64,000 nucleotides of DNA, taken from assembly GCF_008642335.1 (NCBI RefSeq), contig NZ_CP029191.1:1426001-1490000 (forward strand), in the 5' to 3' direction. Each line of letters starts with the position of its first letter. The stretch's first letter is position 1. The notes under the pieces were generated by a model. The model did not search any database, was not told the origin of the DNA, and saw only the letters and a program-made list of their open reading frames with translations. Below, one piece after another: positions 42,795-50,752 of this stretch. Both the position numbers and the translations under genes were made by a program. Source of the DNA: Streptomyces venezuelae (lineage in GTDB: Bacteria > Actinomycetota > Actinomycetes > Streptomycetales > Streptomycetaceae).

Positions 42795-44201
42795 TCAGGT
42801 GTCCCACAGTCCTTCGTGGTCGCGGTGCGCGTCCGTCAGGCCGTCCGCGAAGAACCGGTCGTAGTACTCGGACTCGACGTGGTGGACCTGGAGCCAGACG
42901 CCGGGGACGTGGATCGCGTCGGTGTGGGCGGGGAAGCGGCGGTGCGTGCGCAGGATGTACGTACAGATGTCCCGCGCGCAGTCGACGACGCGGTCCTCGT
43001 ACTCGCTCGCCTCCGCGAGGTACCGCTGCCCGTACCCCTCCTTGTAGATGCGCGAGAAGACGTCCTTGTCGCCGTACGTTCCGCCGGGGCCGAACTTGGC
43101 GCGGATGACCGCGTCGACCGCCGCCGCCATCGTGCGGTGCGCCGGCGGGCACGCCGCCTCGATGAGCGCCTCGCCCTCGGGCGACCTCAGGCCCACGGGG
43201 TGGGAGCGCAGGTTGGCGTGCTTGGGCAGCGGGACGTGCCAGCGCCACACGTCCTGCGGGCGCCAGCGCGGGGTGACGAAGGTGAAGCCGAGCATGCGGC
43301 CGTAGGCGCGGGAGAACTTCGGGTCGCCCAGGGCTATCTGCGGGCTGATGGAAGCGTGGATCCACGCCCCGAGGCCCATCGCCTCCGCGGTCAGCATCAG
43401 GTTCTGCAGGAGCAGGTCGGCCTCGATCTGGGTGCGCAGCGGGCCGAGCGCGCCGAGCGGCAGCTTGATGTCGCCGTTCAGGAAGCCGTTGCGGACCCAC
43501 TTCTGCACGCCCGCGGGGCGGTAGAAGTTGCGGTCGTCGACCAGGGTGGGGCGGACGTCGTCGGGCTGCGTGAGCAGGTACATCAGGGCGTTGATGTACT
43601 GGTGGGAGAGGTCGACCACGGGGAACAGGACGGTCGTGCCGGGCAGGTTGGACAGGAAGCGGTTCGAGTCCAGGTACGCCGGGAAGTCGCGCATGCCCTC
43701 GGCGACGTCGAGGCGGTGGTCCAGGACGCGGACCTTCGCCTGCCGCGCCCGCTCCACCAGGGCGGTGGCGTCGAGGGGGGTGGAGGGGGCCGGGGGCAGC
43801 CGGCGCAGGAAGTACGTGCCCGAGTCGTTGATCAGGAAGAAGTGTGTGCCCTGCGCGTTGTCGGGGCTGCCCGCGGTGCGGCCCGCCATGGTCATGTTGG
43901 GCTTGGCCATGATGGGCTTGCCGTCGCGCGGATCGTCGAAGGGGCGGTCGGGCATGGTGAGCCCGGTGCACCCCGTCAGCGCGATCAGCACCGCCTCCTC
44001 CAGCTCGGACAGGGGCCGCGGCTCATGCGGCGACCGATAACTCATCGACCCCGCGGGCACGGCGGCGCCTCGGCTCACCCGATGGGTACGGCGCCGCCAG
44101 ACGGTCTCCAGAAGAGGCCGGGCGAACAGGTCCGCGAGCCCGGGGTGCCCGGGGCCGGGCCCTTCCTCCCGGCCCCCTCCTCGTCCCTCAGCCGTCGGCA
44201 C
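42795..44201 (-). CDS. Nitroreductase-like protein linked to the dioxygenase
   Basis: 468 residues from GTG 44201, which overlaps the 3' end of the dioxygenase gene by 14 nt. The sequence is continuous in the nitroreductase style: RRRTHRVSRGAAVPAGSMSYRSPHEPRPLSELEEAVLIA at the N-terminus, then AGSPDNAQGTHFFLINDSGTYFLRR. A helix LLLQNLMLTAEAMGLGAWIH is the best match to the FMN-binding family. It is much longer than the usual 200 residues. I am sure of the gene and of its coupling to the dioxygenase, less sure of the fold. If it is a flavin reductase, it might reduce an oxidised lipid or feed electrons to its neighbour. Confidence 0.68.
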   Translation of the reverse strand: MPTAEGRGGGREEGPGPGHPGLADLFARPLLETVWRRRTHRVSRGAAVPAGSMSYRSPHEPRPLSELEEAVLIALTGCTGLTMPDRPFDDPRDGKPIMAKPNMTMAGRTAGSPDNAQGTHFFLINDSGTYFLRRLPPAPSTPLDATALVERARQAKVRVLDHRLDVAEGMRDFPAYLDSNRFLSNLPGTTVLFPVVDLSHQYINALMYLLTQPDDVRPTLVDDRNFYRPAGVQKWVRNGFLNGDIKLPLGALGPLRTQIEADLLLQNLMLTAEAMGLGAWIHASISPQIALGDPKFSRAYGRMLGFTFVTPRWRPQDVWRWHVPLPKHANLRSHPVGLRSPEGEALIEAACPPAHRTMAAAVDAVIRAKFGPGGTYGDKDVFSRIYKEGYGQRYLAEASEYEDRVVDCARDICTYILRTHRRFPAHTDAIHVPGVWLQVHHVESEYYDRFFADGLTDAHRDHEGLWDT

Positions 44202-47082
44202 GTCCGCCCTCGTCCCCGGCCGTCGTCTGCTGGACCTGGCGCCACGGGGCGAACGCGCTTGCGCCGCGCGGGAGCAGGCCCGCGAGGTCCGGGCAGTGGC
44301 GCAGCAGGACCGAGTTCATGCCGCCCTTCTGGACCCAGTCGATGCCGAGCGGCGTGTAGATCTCGGGGCGGAAGTCGACGGTCAGGAAGCGGTCGCTCTG
44401 CAGGCGCCGGGTGGCCATGAGGATGAAGATGCGGAACGCCGTGTCGCTGAAGCCGAAGCCGTGCGGCGGGTTCTCGGCGAACAGACCGACCACCGTGTCG
44501 ATCTCGTCGACGGAGCGGTAGACGTCCTTGAGGCGGGCCACCGTCTCGGGGTCCTGCGACAGCTCCTCGAAGCGGCGGATGCGCTGCTTGTGCAGGCCCT
44601 CGCGGAAGTCGTTGTAGCGGGGCACACCGCGCCTGCGCGTGCGGACGAGGTCGACGACGGACAGGTCGATGAGCTCGCCGTCGCGCTCGAACTGCTGCAG
44701 CGCGCGCGGGAAGTTGTGCAGGGTGATCGCGCCGGGGTGGGCGATGCCGAAGGAGTAGAGCGTGTCGGTGAGGCCCGTCTTGCGGATGGCGCCCTCGGCG
44801 GCGCGGCCCTGGATGTCGTTGAACCCGAGGGTCTCCAGGCGCTGCCCGAAGCGGTGTTCGCGCAGTTCGTAGTCGTCGGGGATCAGCGGGTGCATGCGGT
44901 AGACGGTGACGAAGTCCTCCGTCAGGGAGTACGGCGCGCTGTGGTGGTCCGGCAGCGTCGCGGGGATGCCCGTCAGGGAGTGGGATTCGAGGAGCCAGAG
45001 GCCGAGCTTGTTGAGCCAGCTGTCGGGCGGGCCCTCCCAGTTGGTGTGCAGGCCTATGTCTATCGCCTCGGTGGCGAGGATCGCCGGGGTCCACTCCACC
45101 GTGTGGATCTTCGCGATGAGGGCGGAGACGACGAGGCGGGCCGTGTGGTAGACGCTCTCCTCGCCCATCGACGGATAGGCGTGGCGCAGCGCGTCGCAGA
45201 CCGCGTTGTGCTCACGGGCGAAGAGCGTGTGCATGGCGCTGAGACCGAGCCACCAGTTGTCGGCGAACCCGGTGAGCGGCACGCCGTTCTGCGCGATGGG
45301 CAGATGGCCCTCTTCGAGGCGGAGCTTGGCGCCGCCGTCGGGCTCGCGCAGGAACCTGGCGGTGTGTTCGTTCTCGCCGTACACCTCGGAGCCGTCCCAC
45401 CAGTGCGACGCGGTGTTGGCGAAGAGGAGCGGCGGCTGGTCGCCGGGGAGTTCGATGCCTTCGTTGTCGGCGAAGCGCATCACGTGCTCCGCGGGCCCGC
45501 CGGGCGTGTTGTGCCAGCTGGAGCCGGGCGGCAGCGGCACCTCGACGGACTTGCCGCCGGGCTTGTACCGCCGGTGGTTGACCCAGTCGTGGACCTGGAA
45601 CTGGATCCACGCGGCGGCGAGGACGTTCAGCGACGTCGCGGGCAGGAACGTGTCGCGGTGCAGGAGCTGCCGGCTGACCGTGACGGGGTTCGGGACGTCG
45701 AACAGGTCGGGCCGGTAGACGGGCTTGAGGTTGCGGCCGAAGGGGGCGCCCACGGCTCCCATGGACGGCTTGGACAGGTCGTTGTACGTGCCGTCGTAGG
45801 AGCGGGCGGTGCGCAGCTGCTCGTCGACCGGCGCGGGTACCCGCATGGTCTTGGGCGGCGCCTCGTGCACGTCGGTGTCGATGAGGTTGAGGCGGCGCAG
45901 GGCCTTGCGGAGGAAGACGAGGTTGAGCAGGCCCGCCTCGACGGGCAGCCGGTGCCAGGGCACGTACCGGTTCAGGAGCCGGAAGGCGGCGGCGACGGGC
46001 ACGCCGAGCACCGTGTTGCGCAGCGGTTCGCCGGTGACGAAGCGCAGGCCGTGGCGGTGTGCGGCGCTCGCTTCGTACGCGGCTTTGCGGGCCCGGTTGA
46101 GGTTGCCGAGCGGACGGAACTCGTCCGTGGTGAACCATGGGTTGAAGCCGATGACTTCGACGCGGCCGCCGGCGGCGCGCGCCTCCGCCGTGTCCAGGTC
46201 CTGGCTCGGCACGGTGAGGGTGGCCACGGGTACGGCGGGGGCCACCGACTCCAGCCACTCCACGGAGCCGTCCTCGACGGGGGTGCGCCGCTCGTCGACG
46301 TACCGCTGCAGGCACAGGTCGAAGGTGACGTCCTGCCGGGCGAGCCGGGTCTCCAGCTCGCGGCGCAGGTACTGCGGGTCGCGGCGCCCGGGGTCGGAAC
46401 GGGTGGCGGTGGCGGTGGCGCTGCCGCCCGAGGGCCGCAGCAGGTAGCGGACCGGGCCCGCCTCGCCCCACAGGATGGCGCTGCGGCTCCAGTACGTCTC
46501 CGCGGCGAGGCTGTTCACGGTGTGCCGGGCGGCGGCCTGGACGTTGCGGCGCATGCGGGTGGCGGTGGCGACGCCGACGGCGAGCGGCAGCTTCACGAAG
46601 AGCCCGACGGCTTTCTGCAGCGTGGTCGTGGCGCCCGCCATGGCCTTGGCGAAGGCGACGAACTCGCGGGCGTCGCGGGCGTGCGACACCGGGTGGTTGG
46701 TGGCGAGCAGGTCGTGGCTCTCCTCGTCGGAGACGGCCACGCGCACGGCGGCGCCGCGCAGGTCGGGTGCGCCGTCGGCCTGCCGGATGCCGCTCGCGTT
46801 GGAGAGCCGCAGCGTCGCCGGGTACTCGGCGCCGGGCTGTGCGAAGCCGCTCCGCAGCGATGCGGGCAGATCGTCGTGGAAGCGCAGGCGGGCGTTCTCC
46901 ACGCCGAGCGCGGCCTTGGCGTGCAGGGCGCGCTCCGGGGTGGCCGCCCGTGCCGCGCGCCGGTTCTTCTCCTGGACCTTCGTCAGTTCCTTGGCCAGGC
47001 GCTCGAAGAGGCGTCGCTCCGCTTCCGGGCTGCCGCCCATGTAGCGCTCGTAACTCTGCTGGTGCTGTCCGGTGTCGGCCAT
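44188..47082 (-). CDS. Catalase-like / heme dioxygenase fusion (candidate oxylipin synthase)
   Basis: 964 residues from ATG 47082. Residues 1-350 resemble the catalase-related fold: ERALHAKAALG (distal His54), FAQPGAEYPATLRLSNASGI, PDLRGAAVRVAV and GFNPWFTTDEFRPLGNLNRAR. Residues about 400-940 are an animal-type heme peroxidase/dioxygenase. Its distal His498 is in IQFQVHDWVNH and its proximal His731 in VYRMHPLIPDD. Tyr728 lies three residues before that His, as the catalytic Tyr does in cyclooxygenase and plant alpha-dioxygenase. The 233-residue His-His spacing also resembles alpha-dioxygenase. No signal peptide. It would oxygenate a fatty acid and rearrange the hydroperoxide in the catalase-like part, as in coral allene-oxide-synthase fusions. 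A lipase gene is divergent from it and a nitroreductase-like gene follows. Confidence 0.83.
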   Translation of the reverse strand: MADTGQHQQSYERYMGGSPEAERRLFERLAKELTKVQEKNRRAARAATPERALHAKAALGVENARLRFHDDLPASLRSGFAQPGAEYPATLRLSNASGIRQADGAPDLRGAAVRVAVSDEESHDLLATNHPVSHARDAREFVAFAKAMAGATTTLQKAVGLFVKLPLAVGVATATRMRRNVQAAARHTVNSLAAETYWSRSAILWGEAGPVRYLLRPSGGSATATATRSDPGRRDPQYLRRELETRLARQDVTFDLCLQRYVDERRTPVEDGSVEWLESVAPAVPVATLTVPSQDLDTAEARAAGGRVEVIGFNPWFTTDEFRPLGNLNRARKAAYEASAAHRHGLRFVTGEPLRNTVLGVPVAAAFRLLNRYVPWHRLPVEAGLLNLVFLRKALRRLNLIDTDVHEAPPKTMRVPAPVDEQLRTARSYDGTYNDLSKPSMGAVGAPFGRNLKPVYRPDLFDVPNPVTVSRQLLHRDTFLPATSLNVLAAAWIQFQVHDWVNHRRYKPGGKSVEVPLPPGSSWHNTPGGPAEHVMRFADNEGIELPGDQPPLLFANTASHWWDGSEVYGENEHTARFLREPDGGAKLRLEEGHLPIAQNGVPLTGFADNWWLGLSAMHTLFAREHNAVCDALRHAYPSMGEESVYHTARLVVSALIAKIHTVEWTPAILATEAIDIGLHTNWEGPPDSWLNKLGLWLLESHSLTGIPATLPDHHSAPYSLTEDFVTVYRMHPLIPDDYELREHRFGQRLETLGFNDIQGRAAEGAIRKTGLTDTLYSFGIAHPGAITLHNFPRALQQFERDGELIDLSVVDLVRTRRRGVPRYNDFREGLHKQRIRRFEELSQDPETVARLKDVYRSVDEIDTVVGLFAENPPHGFGFSDTAFRIFILMATRRLQSDRFLTVDFRPEIYTPLGIDWVQKGGMNSVLLRHCPDLAGLLPRGASAFAPWRQVQQTTAGDEGGRADG

Positions 47083-47518
47083 CGGGCGCCTCTTCCTTCG
47101 CACGGCTGGGCTGCGCGGGACTGCGTACGGAACGGACCTGCCCGCGGACGCGACCGCGTACGGGACAGGGGGCAGGCAGACGCTACTGGTGGTGACGGTC
47201 GGCCGCAGCGACGGTTCCCGCCTATGTGCGCGGCCGCCCCGGTACGTCGAACAGGCGGGCGGGCCAGGGCGTTTGGGCCCGTGGACGGCGGTCCGCGGGG
47301 TGCGCCGTGCCGGGCCGGGCGGCCGGTTCACACCCCGTGTGAATCCCCGCTCCCCACCAGCCCCACGTGCGCGGCGCACGCGGTGGCCGGGTCCCGTCGG
47401 GTGTCCGGCGTACGGGAGCCGCCGAGTTGACGGTGCGCCGGGCCGGTGGTGTGCTCGCAAGTCCGGTGCGGCCGCCGCGCGTCGCGGGGCCGGCCGCCGC
47501 TCGCCGTGGGGGGACGCC
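47083..47518. other. Divergent intergenic region, dioxygenase/lipase
   Basis: 436 bp without a supportable gene. An open frame runs through it on the plus strand but has no ribosome site or family similarity before 47519. It contains the palindrome at 47327-47343, two GCGTACGG sites (at about 47120 and 47155) and otherwise GC-rich sequence. It should hold the promoters for both flanking genes. Confidence 0.6.
47327..47343. promoter_or_regulatory. Perfect palindrome between dioxygenase and lipase genes
   Basis: TTCACAC-CCC-GTGTGAA: 7-bp arms with a 3-bp spacer, the most regular operator-like site in the 436-bp divergent region. A shared regulator of both genes is inferred. The regulator gene is not evident nearby. 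Confidence 0.5.
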
Positions 47519-48790
47519 ATGCGGGACGACTTCGCCAGGGGACCGGGCTTCGCCGAACTGCGCCCGCTCAAGGAGCCCACCGCGGGCGGGCCCGGCGGCT
47601 TCCCGGTCCACAAGGATCTCGTGGACCTGCTCGCCGCGGAGAAGGGTCCGCCCGAGACGGAGGGCCCCGTCCCGCACACCATGGCGACCTGCGCGGCGTA
47701 CGCGTACGCGGGGGTCGGCCGGGTCGGCGACCCCGGCACCGTAGCGATGATCATGTCGAGGCTCGGTCTCGACGAGAACCGCTGCCGGGTCTTCGAGCAG
47801 CGGGTCGACGCCATGTACATCGCATCGGCCGCCTATCTGATCCAGGACAAGGACCGGCGGGTGGTGATCCTCTGCTACCGCGGCACCCAGCCCGAGGACA
47901 TCATCAGCATCCTCACGGACGCCGACGTGCGCCCCGAGACGCTCTCCGTCGAACTGGCAGGCCGGCGATACGAGGTCCACGCCGGTTTCTACCGCAACAT
48001 GCGCGCCACCCGTCACCTCATCATGCAGGCCCTGGAGCGGGCGGCGCGCGGCGAGTCGGTCGACCCCACGGAGGAGGGCGTGCGCGGCGACGGCATGGAG
48101 GCGCTGTACATCACCGGGCACAGCCTCGGCGGGGCGATGGCCGCGCTGATGGGCGTGGTCCTGACCCACGAGCCGCGCTACCACGCCGTCGCCGAACGGC
48201 TGCGGGCCGTCTACACCTTCGGCCAGCCGCTGCTCGGCGGCCCCGAGTTCGCCGAGGCGTGCGCGGCGGCGACCGACCACCGGGGCGAGCACGTCCTGCG
48301 CGACCGGCTCCTGCGCTACATCTTCGACCGCGACGTGGTGCCCGCGCTGCCGCCCAGGCCGGTCGGGCCGTACGCCCCTTTCGGCCGGGAGTTCCACTAC
48401 CGCAGGCCGCGCGGCGTGACGGAGGGGGCGCTCGCGCTCGCCGCGGAGACGGCGATCGACGCGGTCTCGCTGCCGGGCGACCTGCTCCGCGGGCAGCTGC
48501 GCCGCAACGCGGGGCGCAGGGCGCGGGCGGCGGGGCGCTCGCTGTCCGAGCTCGCGCGGGGGCCGCGGGCGGGCGGCTGGGCCGAGGTGCACGACCCGGG
48601 CCTGCACTATCCGCAGATGGACAGCCTCGCGGGGCTCGCGGTGGTGGCGCCGCTCGCGTTCTTCGCGGCGCGGCTGGCGCTGACGCGGACGATCCCGTTC
48701 ACGTACTCCTTCGAGGACCACGGGCCCGGCCACTACGTCAACGCGCTGGCTCCTGAGGGGGCCGTCAGCGAGTACGGGGACGTGCTGTGA
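47519..48790 (+). CDS. Class 3 lipase (alpha/beta hydrolase)
   Basis: 423 residues from ATG 47519 with GGGGGGA upstream. The nucleophile elbow is ITGHSLGGAMAAL (Ser202), preceded by VVILCYRGTQPEDI (oxyanion strand). VYTFGQPLLGGPEFAE and FDRDVVPALPP carry the catalytic Asp region, and a His occurs in the DPGLHYPQMDSL stretch. A membrane-like helix (GLAVVAPLAFFAARLAL) lies near the C-terminus. No signal peptide. Lipase_3 enzymes release fatty acids from acylglycerols. Divergent arrangement with the dioxygenase suggests it supplies the substrate. Confidence 0.85.
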   Translation: MRDDFARGPGFAELRPLKEPTAGGPGGFPVHKDLVDLLAAEKGPPETEGPVPHTMATCAAYAYAGVGRVGDPGTVAMIMSRLGLDENRCRVFEQRVDAMYIASAAYLIQDKDRRVVILCYRGTQPEDIISILTDADVRPETLSVELAGRRYEVHAGFYRNMRATRHLIMQALERAARGESVDPTEEGVRGDGMEALYITGHSLGGAMAALMGVVLTHEPRYHAVAERLRAVYTFGQPLLGGPEFAEACAAATDHRGEHVLRDRLLRYIFDRDVVPALPPRPVGPYAPFGREFHYRRPRGVTEGALALAAETAIDAVSLPGDLLRGQLRRNAGRRARAAGRSLSELARGPRAGGWAEVHDPGLHYPQMDSLAGLAVVAPLAFFAARLALTRTIPFTYSFEDHGPGHYVNALAPEGAVSEYGDVL

Positions 48791-48811
48791 CGCTCCTGGC
48801 ACGGCCCTCGC

Positions 48812-49225
48812 TCAGTCGATGAAGTCGCCGTCCACGTACAGCCACGAGCCGTCCACACGCTCGAACCTGCTCCGCTCGTGCAGGGAGTCCGGGCGGCCGC
48901 TGTCGGTGTACCGGGCCCGGAACGTCACCGTGCCGGTGCTGTGGAACGCGGAGCCCTCGGTGGTCTCCTCGATCTCCAGGCCGACCCAGCGCATCGCCGG
49001 GTCGAACTCGACACGAGGCGGGCGGGTGCGCGGGTGCCAGGTCCGCAGCAGGTACCCCTCGTCCCGCACGGCGAAGGCACTGTAGCGGGACCGCATCAGC
49101 TCTTCGGGCGTGGTCGCGGCGGTCTCGCCCCGGTGCAGCCTTCCGCAGCACTTCTCGTACGGCTGGGGGTGCCCGCAGGGGCAGGAGGCAGGGGTGGGGG
49201 CGGGGCGGCGGGCGCGTCGGGACAT
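48812..49225 (-). CDS. YchJ-family (UPF0225) SEC-C motif protein
   Basis: 137 residues. The N-terminal SEC-C zinc motif is SCPCGHPQPYEKCCGRLH. It is followed by the NTF2-like YchJ domain (TPEELMRSRYSAFAVRDEGYLLRTWHP) and ends in DGSWLYVDGDF. Widely conserved, function unknown. It probably marks the return to core genome after the accessory block. Confidence 0.9.
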   Translation of the reverse strand: MSRRARRPAPTPASCPCGHPQPYEKCCGRLHRGETAATTPEELMRSRYSAFAVRDEGYLLRTWHPRTRPPRVEFDPAMRWVGLEIEETTEGSAFHSTGTVTFRARYTDSGRPDSLHERSRFERVDGSWLYVDGDFID

Positions 49226-49265
49226 GGCGCCATTGTCGCCGACGGGGGCGGGCTCCCGGTTTCGG

Positions 49266-49296
49266 GGGATCAGGGATCAGGGCTCAGGGATCAGGG
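49266..49296 (-). repeat. Tandem stop-codon heptamers after gntR
   Basis: On the minus strand CCTGA(T/G)C recurs every 7 nt four times, and the first TGA is the actual stop codon of the regulator gene. Because 7 is not a multiple of 3, the successive TGA triplets fall in all three frames. Confidence 0.65.
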
Positions 49297-49992
49297 CGCC
49301 AGGATGTCCAGTTCCTCCAGGGCGCCGAGCGCGATCTCCCGCGTCAGGGCCTCCGCGCGGACCGCGTCGCCCTCCCTCACCGCCTCGGCGACCCGCACGT
49401 GCAGGGTGACGGCGGGCGGGTCCGGGTCCTCGAACATCACCTGATGCGCGGTACGTCCCGTCAGGACCTCGGCGACGACGTCCCCGAGCCGGGCGAACAT
49501 CTCGTTGCCGGAGGCGTTGAGGATGACCCGGTGGAAGGCGACGTCGTGCTTGAGGTAGCCCTCCAGCTGGTGACCCCGGGAGTGGGCGACCATGCCGAGC
49601 GCGCACTCGGTGAGCTCCGCGCACTGCGCCGCCGTGGCGTACCGGGCGGCGAGCCCCGCGGCGACCGGCTCGACGGCGGACCGCAGGACGGTCAGCGAGC
49701 GCAGCTGCCGCGGCCGGTCGGCGCCCGCCAGCCGCCAACGGATGACCTGCGGGTCGTAGACGTTCCACTCCTCCGTGGGCAGCACGGTGACGCCCACGCG
49801 GCGCCGTGACGCGACGAGGTGCATGGACTCCAGGACCCGGACGGCCTCCCGCATCACCGAGCGGGACACCTCGAAGCGCTGGGCCAGCTCGTCCGTGCGC
49901 AACACGCTGCCCGGCGGGTACTCGCCCGCGGTGATGGCGGGCCCGAGGCTTTCCAGTACGCGGGAGTGCAGCCCTCGGGCCTGTGCGGTCAT
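49291..49992 (-). CDS. gntR: FadR/GntR-family regulator of the gluconate operon
   Basis: 233 residues. Winged helix at 1-75 (YPPGSVLRTDELAQRFEVSRSVMREAVRVLESMHLVASRRRVGVTV), then an FCD domain with DVAFHRVILNASGN and LHVRVAEAV. It is divergent from gntK and gntP. In Streptomyces the equivalent protein represses these genes and is released by gluconate or 6-phosphogluconate (known from S. coelicolor, recalled). GTCAGAC occurs twice in the shared promoter region. Confidence 0.88.
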   Translation of the reverse strand: MTAQARGLHSRVLESLGPAITAGEYPPGSVLRTDELAQRFEVSRSVMREAVRVLESMHLVASRRRVGVTVLPTEEWNVYDPQVIRWRLAGADRPRQLRSLTVLRSAVEPVAAGLAARYATAAQCAELTECALGMVAHSRGHQLEGYLKHDVAFHRVILNASGNEMFARLGDVVAEVLTGRTAHQVMFEDPDPPAVTLHVRVAEAVREGDAVRAEALTREIALGALEELDILAP

Positions 49993-50028
49993 GACGGAAG
50001 CCTACGAGGAGCGGGACGCGGACAATAA

Positions 50029-50067
50029 GTCAGACTTTTATGTCACAGGCTCTTGAATTTGTCAGAC
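50029..50067. promoter_or_regulatory. Paired GTCAGAC sites in the gntR-gntK intergenic region
   Basis: GTCAGAC at 50029-50035 and 50061-50067, 32 bp apart (three helical turns), both in an unusually AT-rich stretch with TAAT/TTAT around. These are candidate binding sites for the GntR repressor controlling both divergent promoters. Confidence 0.5.
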
Positions 50068-50130
50068 CTAATGGGTTTCAGTGACGTGAACAACCGACCG
50101 AGGTCGATGAAGACAGCGAGGCAGGACGCG

Positions 50131-50646
50131 ATGCAGGAACGGCGCACCCCCCACGTCGTCGTAGTCATGGGCGTGGCAGGGACCGGCAAGACCACGATCG
50201 GCCCCCTGCTCGCGGACCGGCTCGGCGTTCCGTACGCCGAGGGAGACGACTTCCACCCGCCGGAGAACATCCGGAAGATGTCGTCCGGCACGCCGCTCAC
50301 GGACGACGACCGGTGGCCCTGGCTCGACGCGATCGGGTCCTGGGCGCACGGGCGGGCCGGGCTCGGCGGGGTGGTCAGCAGCTCCGCGCTGAAGCGCAGC
50401 TATCGCGACCGGCTGCGGGCGGCCGCGCCCGACGTCGTCTTCGTCCACCTCACCGGTGACCGGGCCCTCATCGAGGACCGGATGTCGCACCGGCAGGGGC
50501 ACTTCATGCCTACGGCGTTGCTCGACTCCCAGTTCGCCACGTTGGAGCCTCTCGGGACGGACGAGGTGGGCGTCGACGTCGATGTCGCCGGGAGCCCGGA
50601 TGACATCGCCGACCGGGCCGTCGAGGCGCTCGGTCGACTCGGCTGA
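50131..50646 (+). CDS. gntK: Gluconokinase
   Basis: 171 residues from ATG 50131, chosen for the GAGGCAGGA just upstream and for matching the usual N-terminus. In-frame ATG 50107 and TTG 50053 are possible. P-loop VVMGVAGTGKTTIG, substrate region YAEGDDFHPPENIRKMSSGTPLTDDDRWPWLDAI and LMSHRQGHFMP-type lid (DRMSHRQGHFMPTALLDSQ). It phosphorylates gluconate to 6-phosphogluconate with ATP. First gene of the operon with gntP. Confidence 0.92.
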   Translation: MQERRTPHVVVVMGVAGTGKTTIGPLLADRLGVPYAEGDDFHPPENIRKMSSGTPLTDDDRWPWLDAIGSWAHGRAGLGGVVSSSALKRSYRDRLRAAAPDVVFVHLTGDRALIEDRMSHRQGHFMPTALLDSQFATLEPLGTDEVGVDVDVAGSPDDIADRAVEALGRLG

Positions 50647-50706
50647 GTGCTCCCGCCGGAAGGCTCTCAATCTGCGGGCCGCATGTGGCTGGTCGCGCAG
50701 TTCCCC

Positions 50707-50724
50707 GCGCCCCTGAAGGGGCGC
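50707..50724 (+). repeat. Hairpin-forming repeat between gntK and gntP
   Basis: GCGCCCCT-GA-AGGGGCGC, a perfect 8-bp stem, preceded by GGTCGCGCAGTTCCCC, a sequence often seen between Streptomyces genes. It may modulate readthrough or mRNA decay between the two cistrons. Confidence 0.55.
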
Positions 50725-50752
50725 CCCCCGCACCCTCGTACAAGGAAGCACC

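Noticed and set aside
44296..47430. Thousand-codon open frame opposite the catalase-like/dioxygenase gene
   Set aside because: Antisense shadow of a gene with clear heme-ligand motifs. Composition is typical of a complement frame.
47072..47518. Upstream extension of the lipase gene
   Set aside because: The frame is open but lacks family similarity, and the best ribosome site (GGGGGGA) is at the 47519 ATG.
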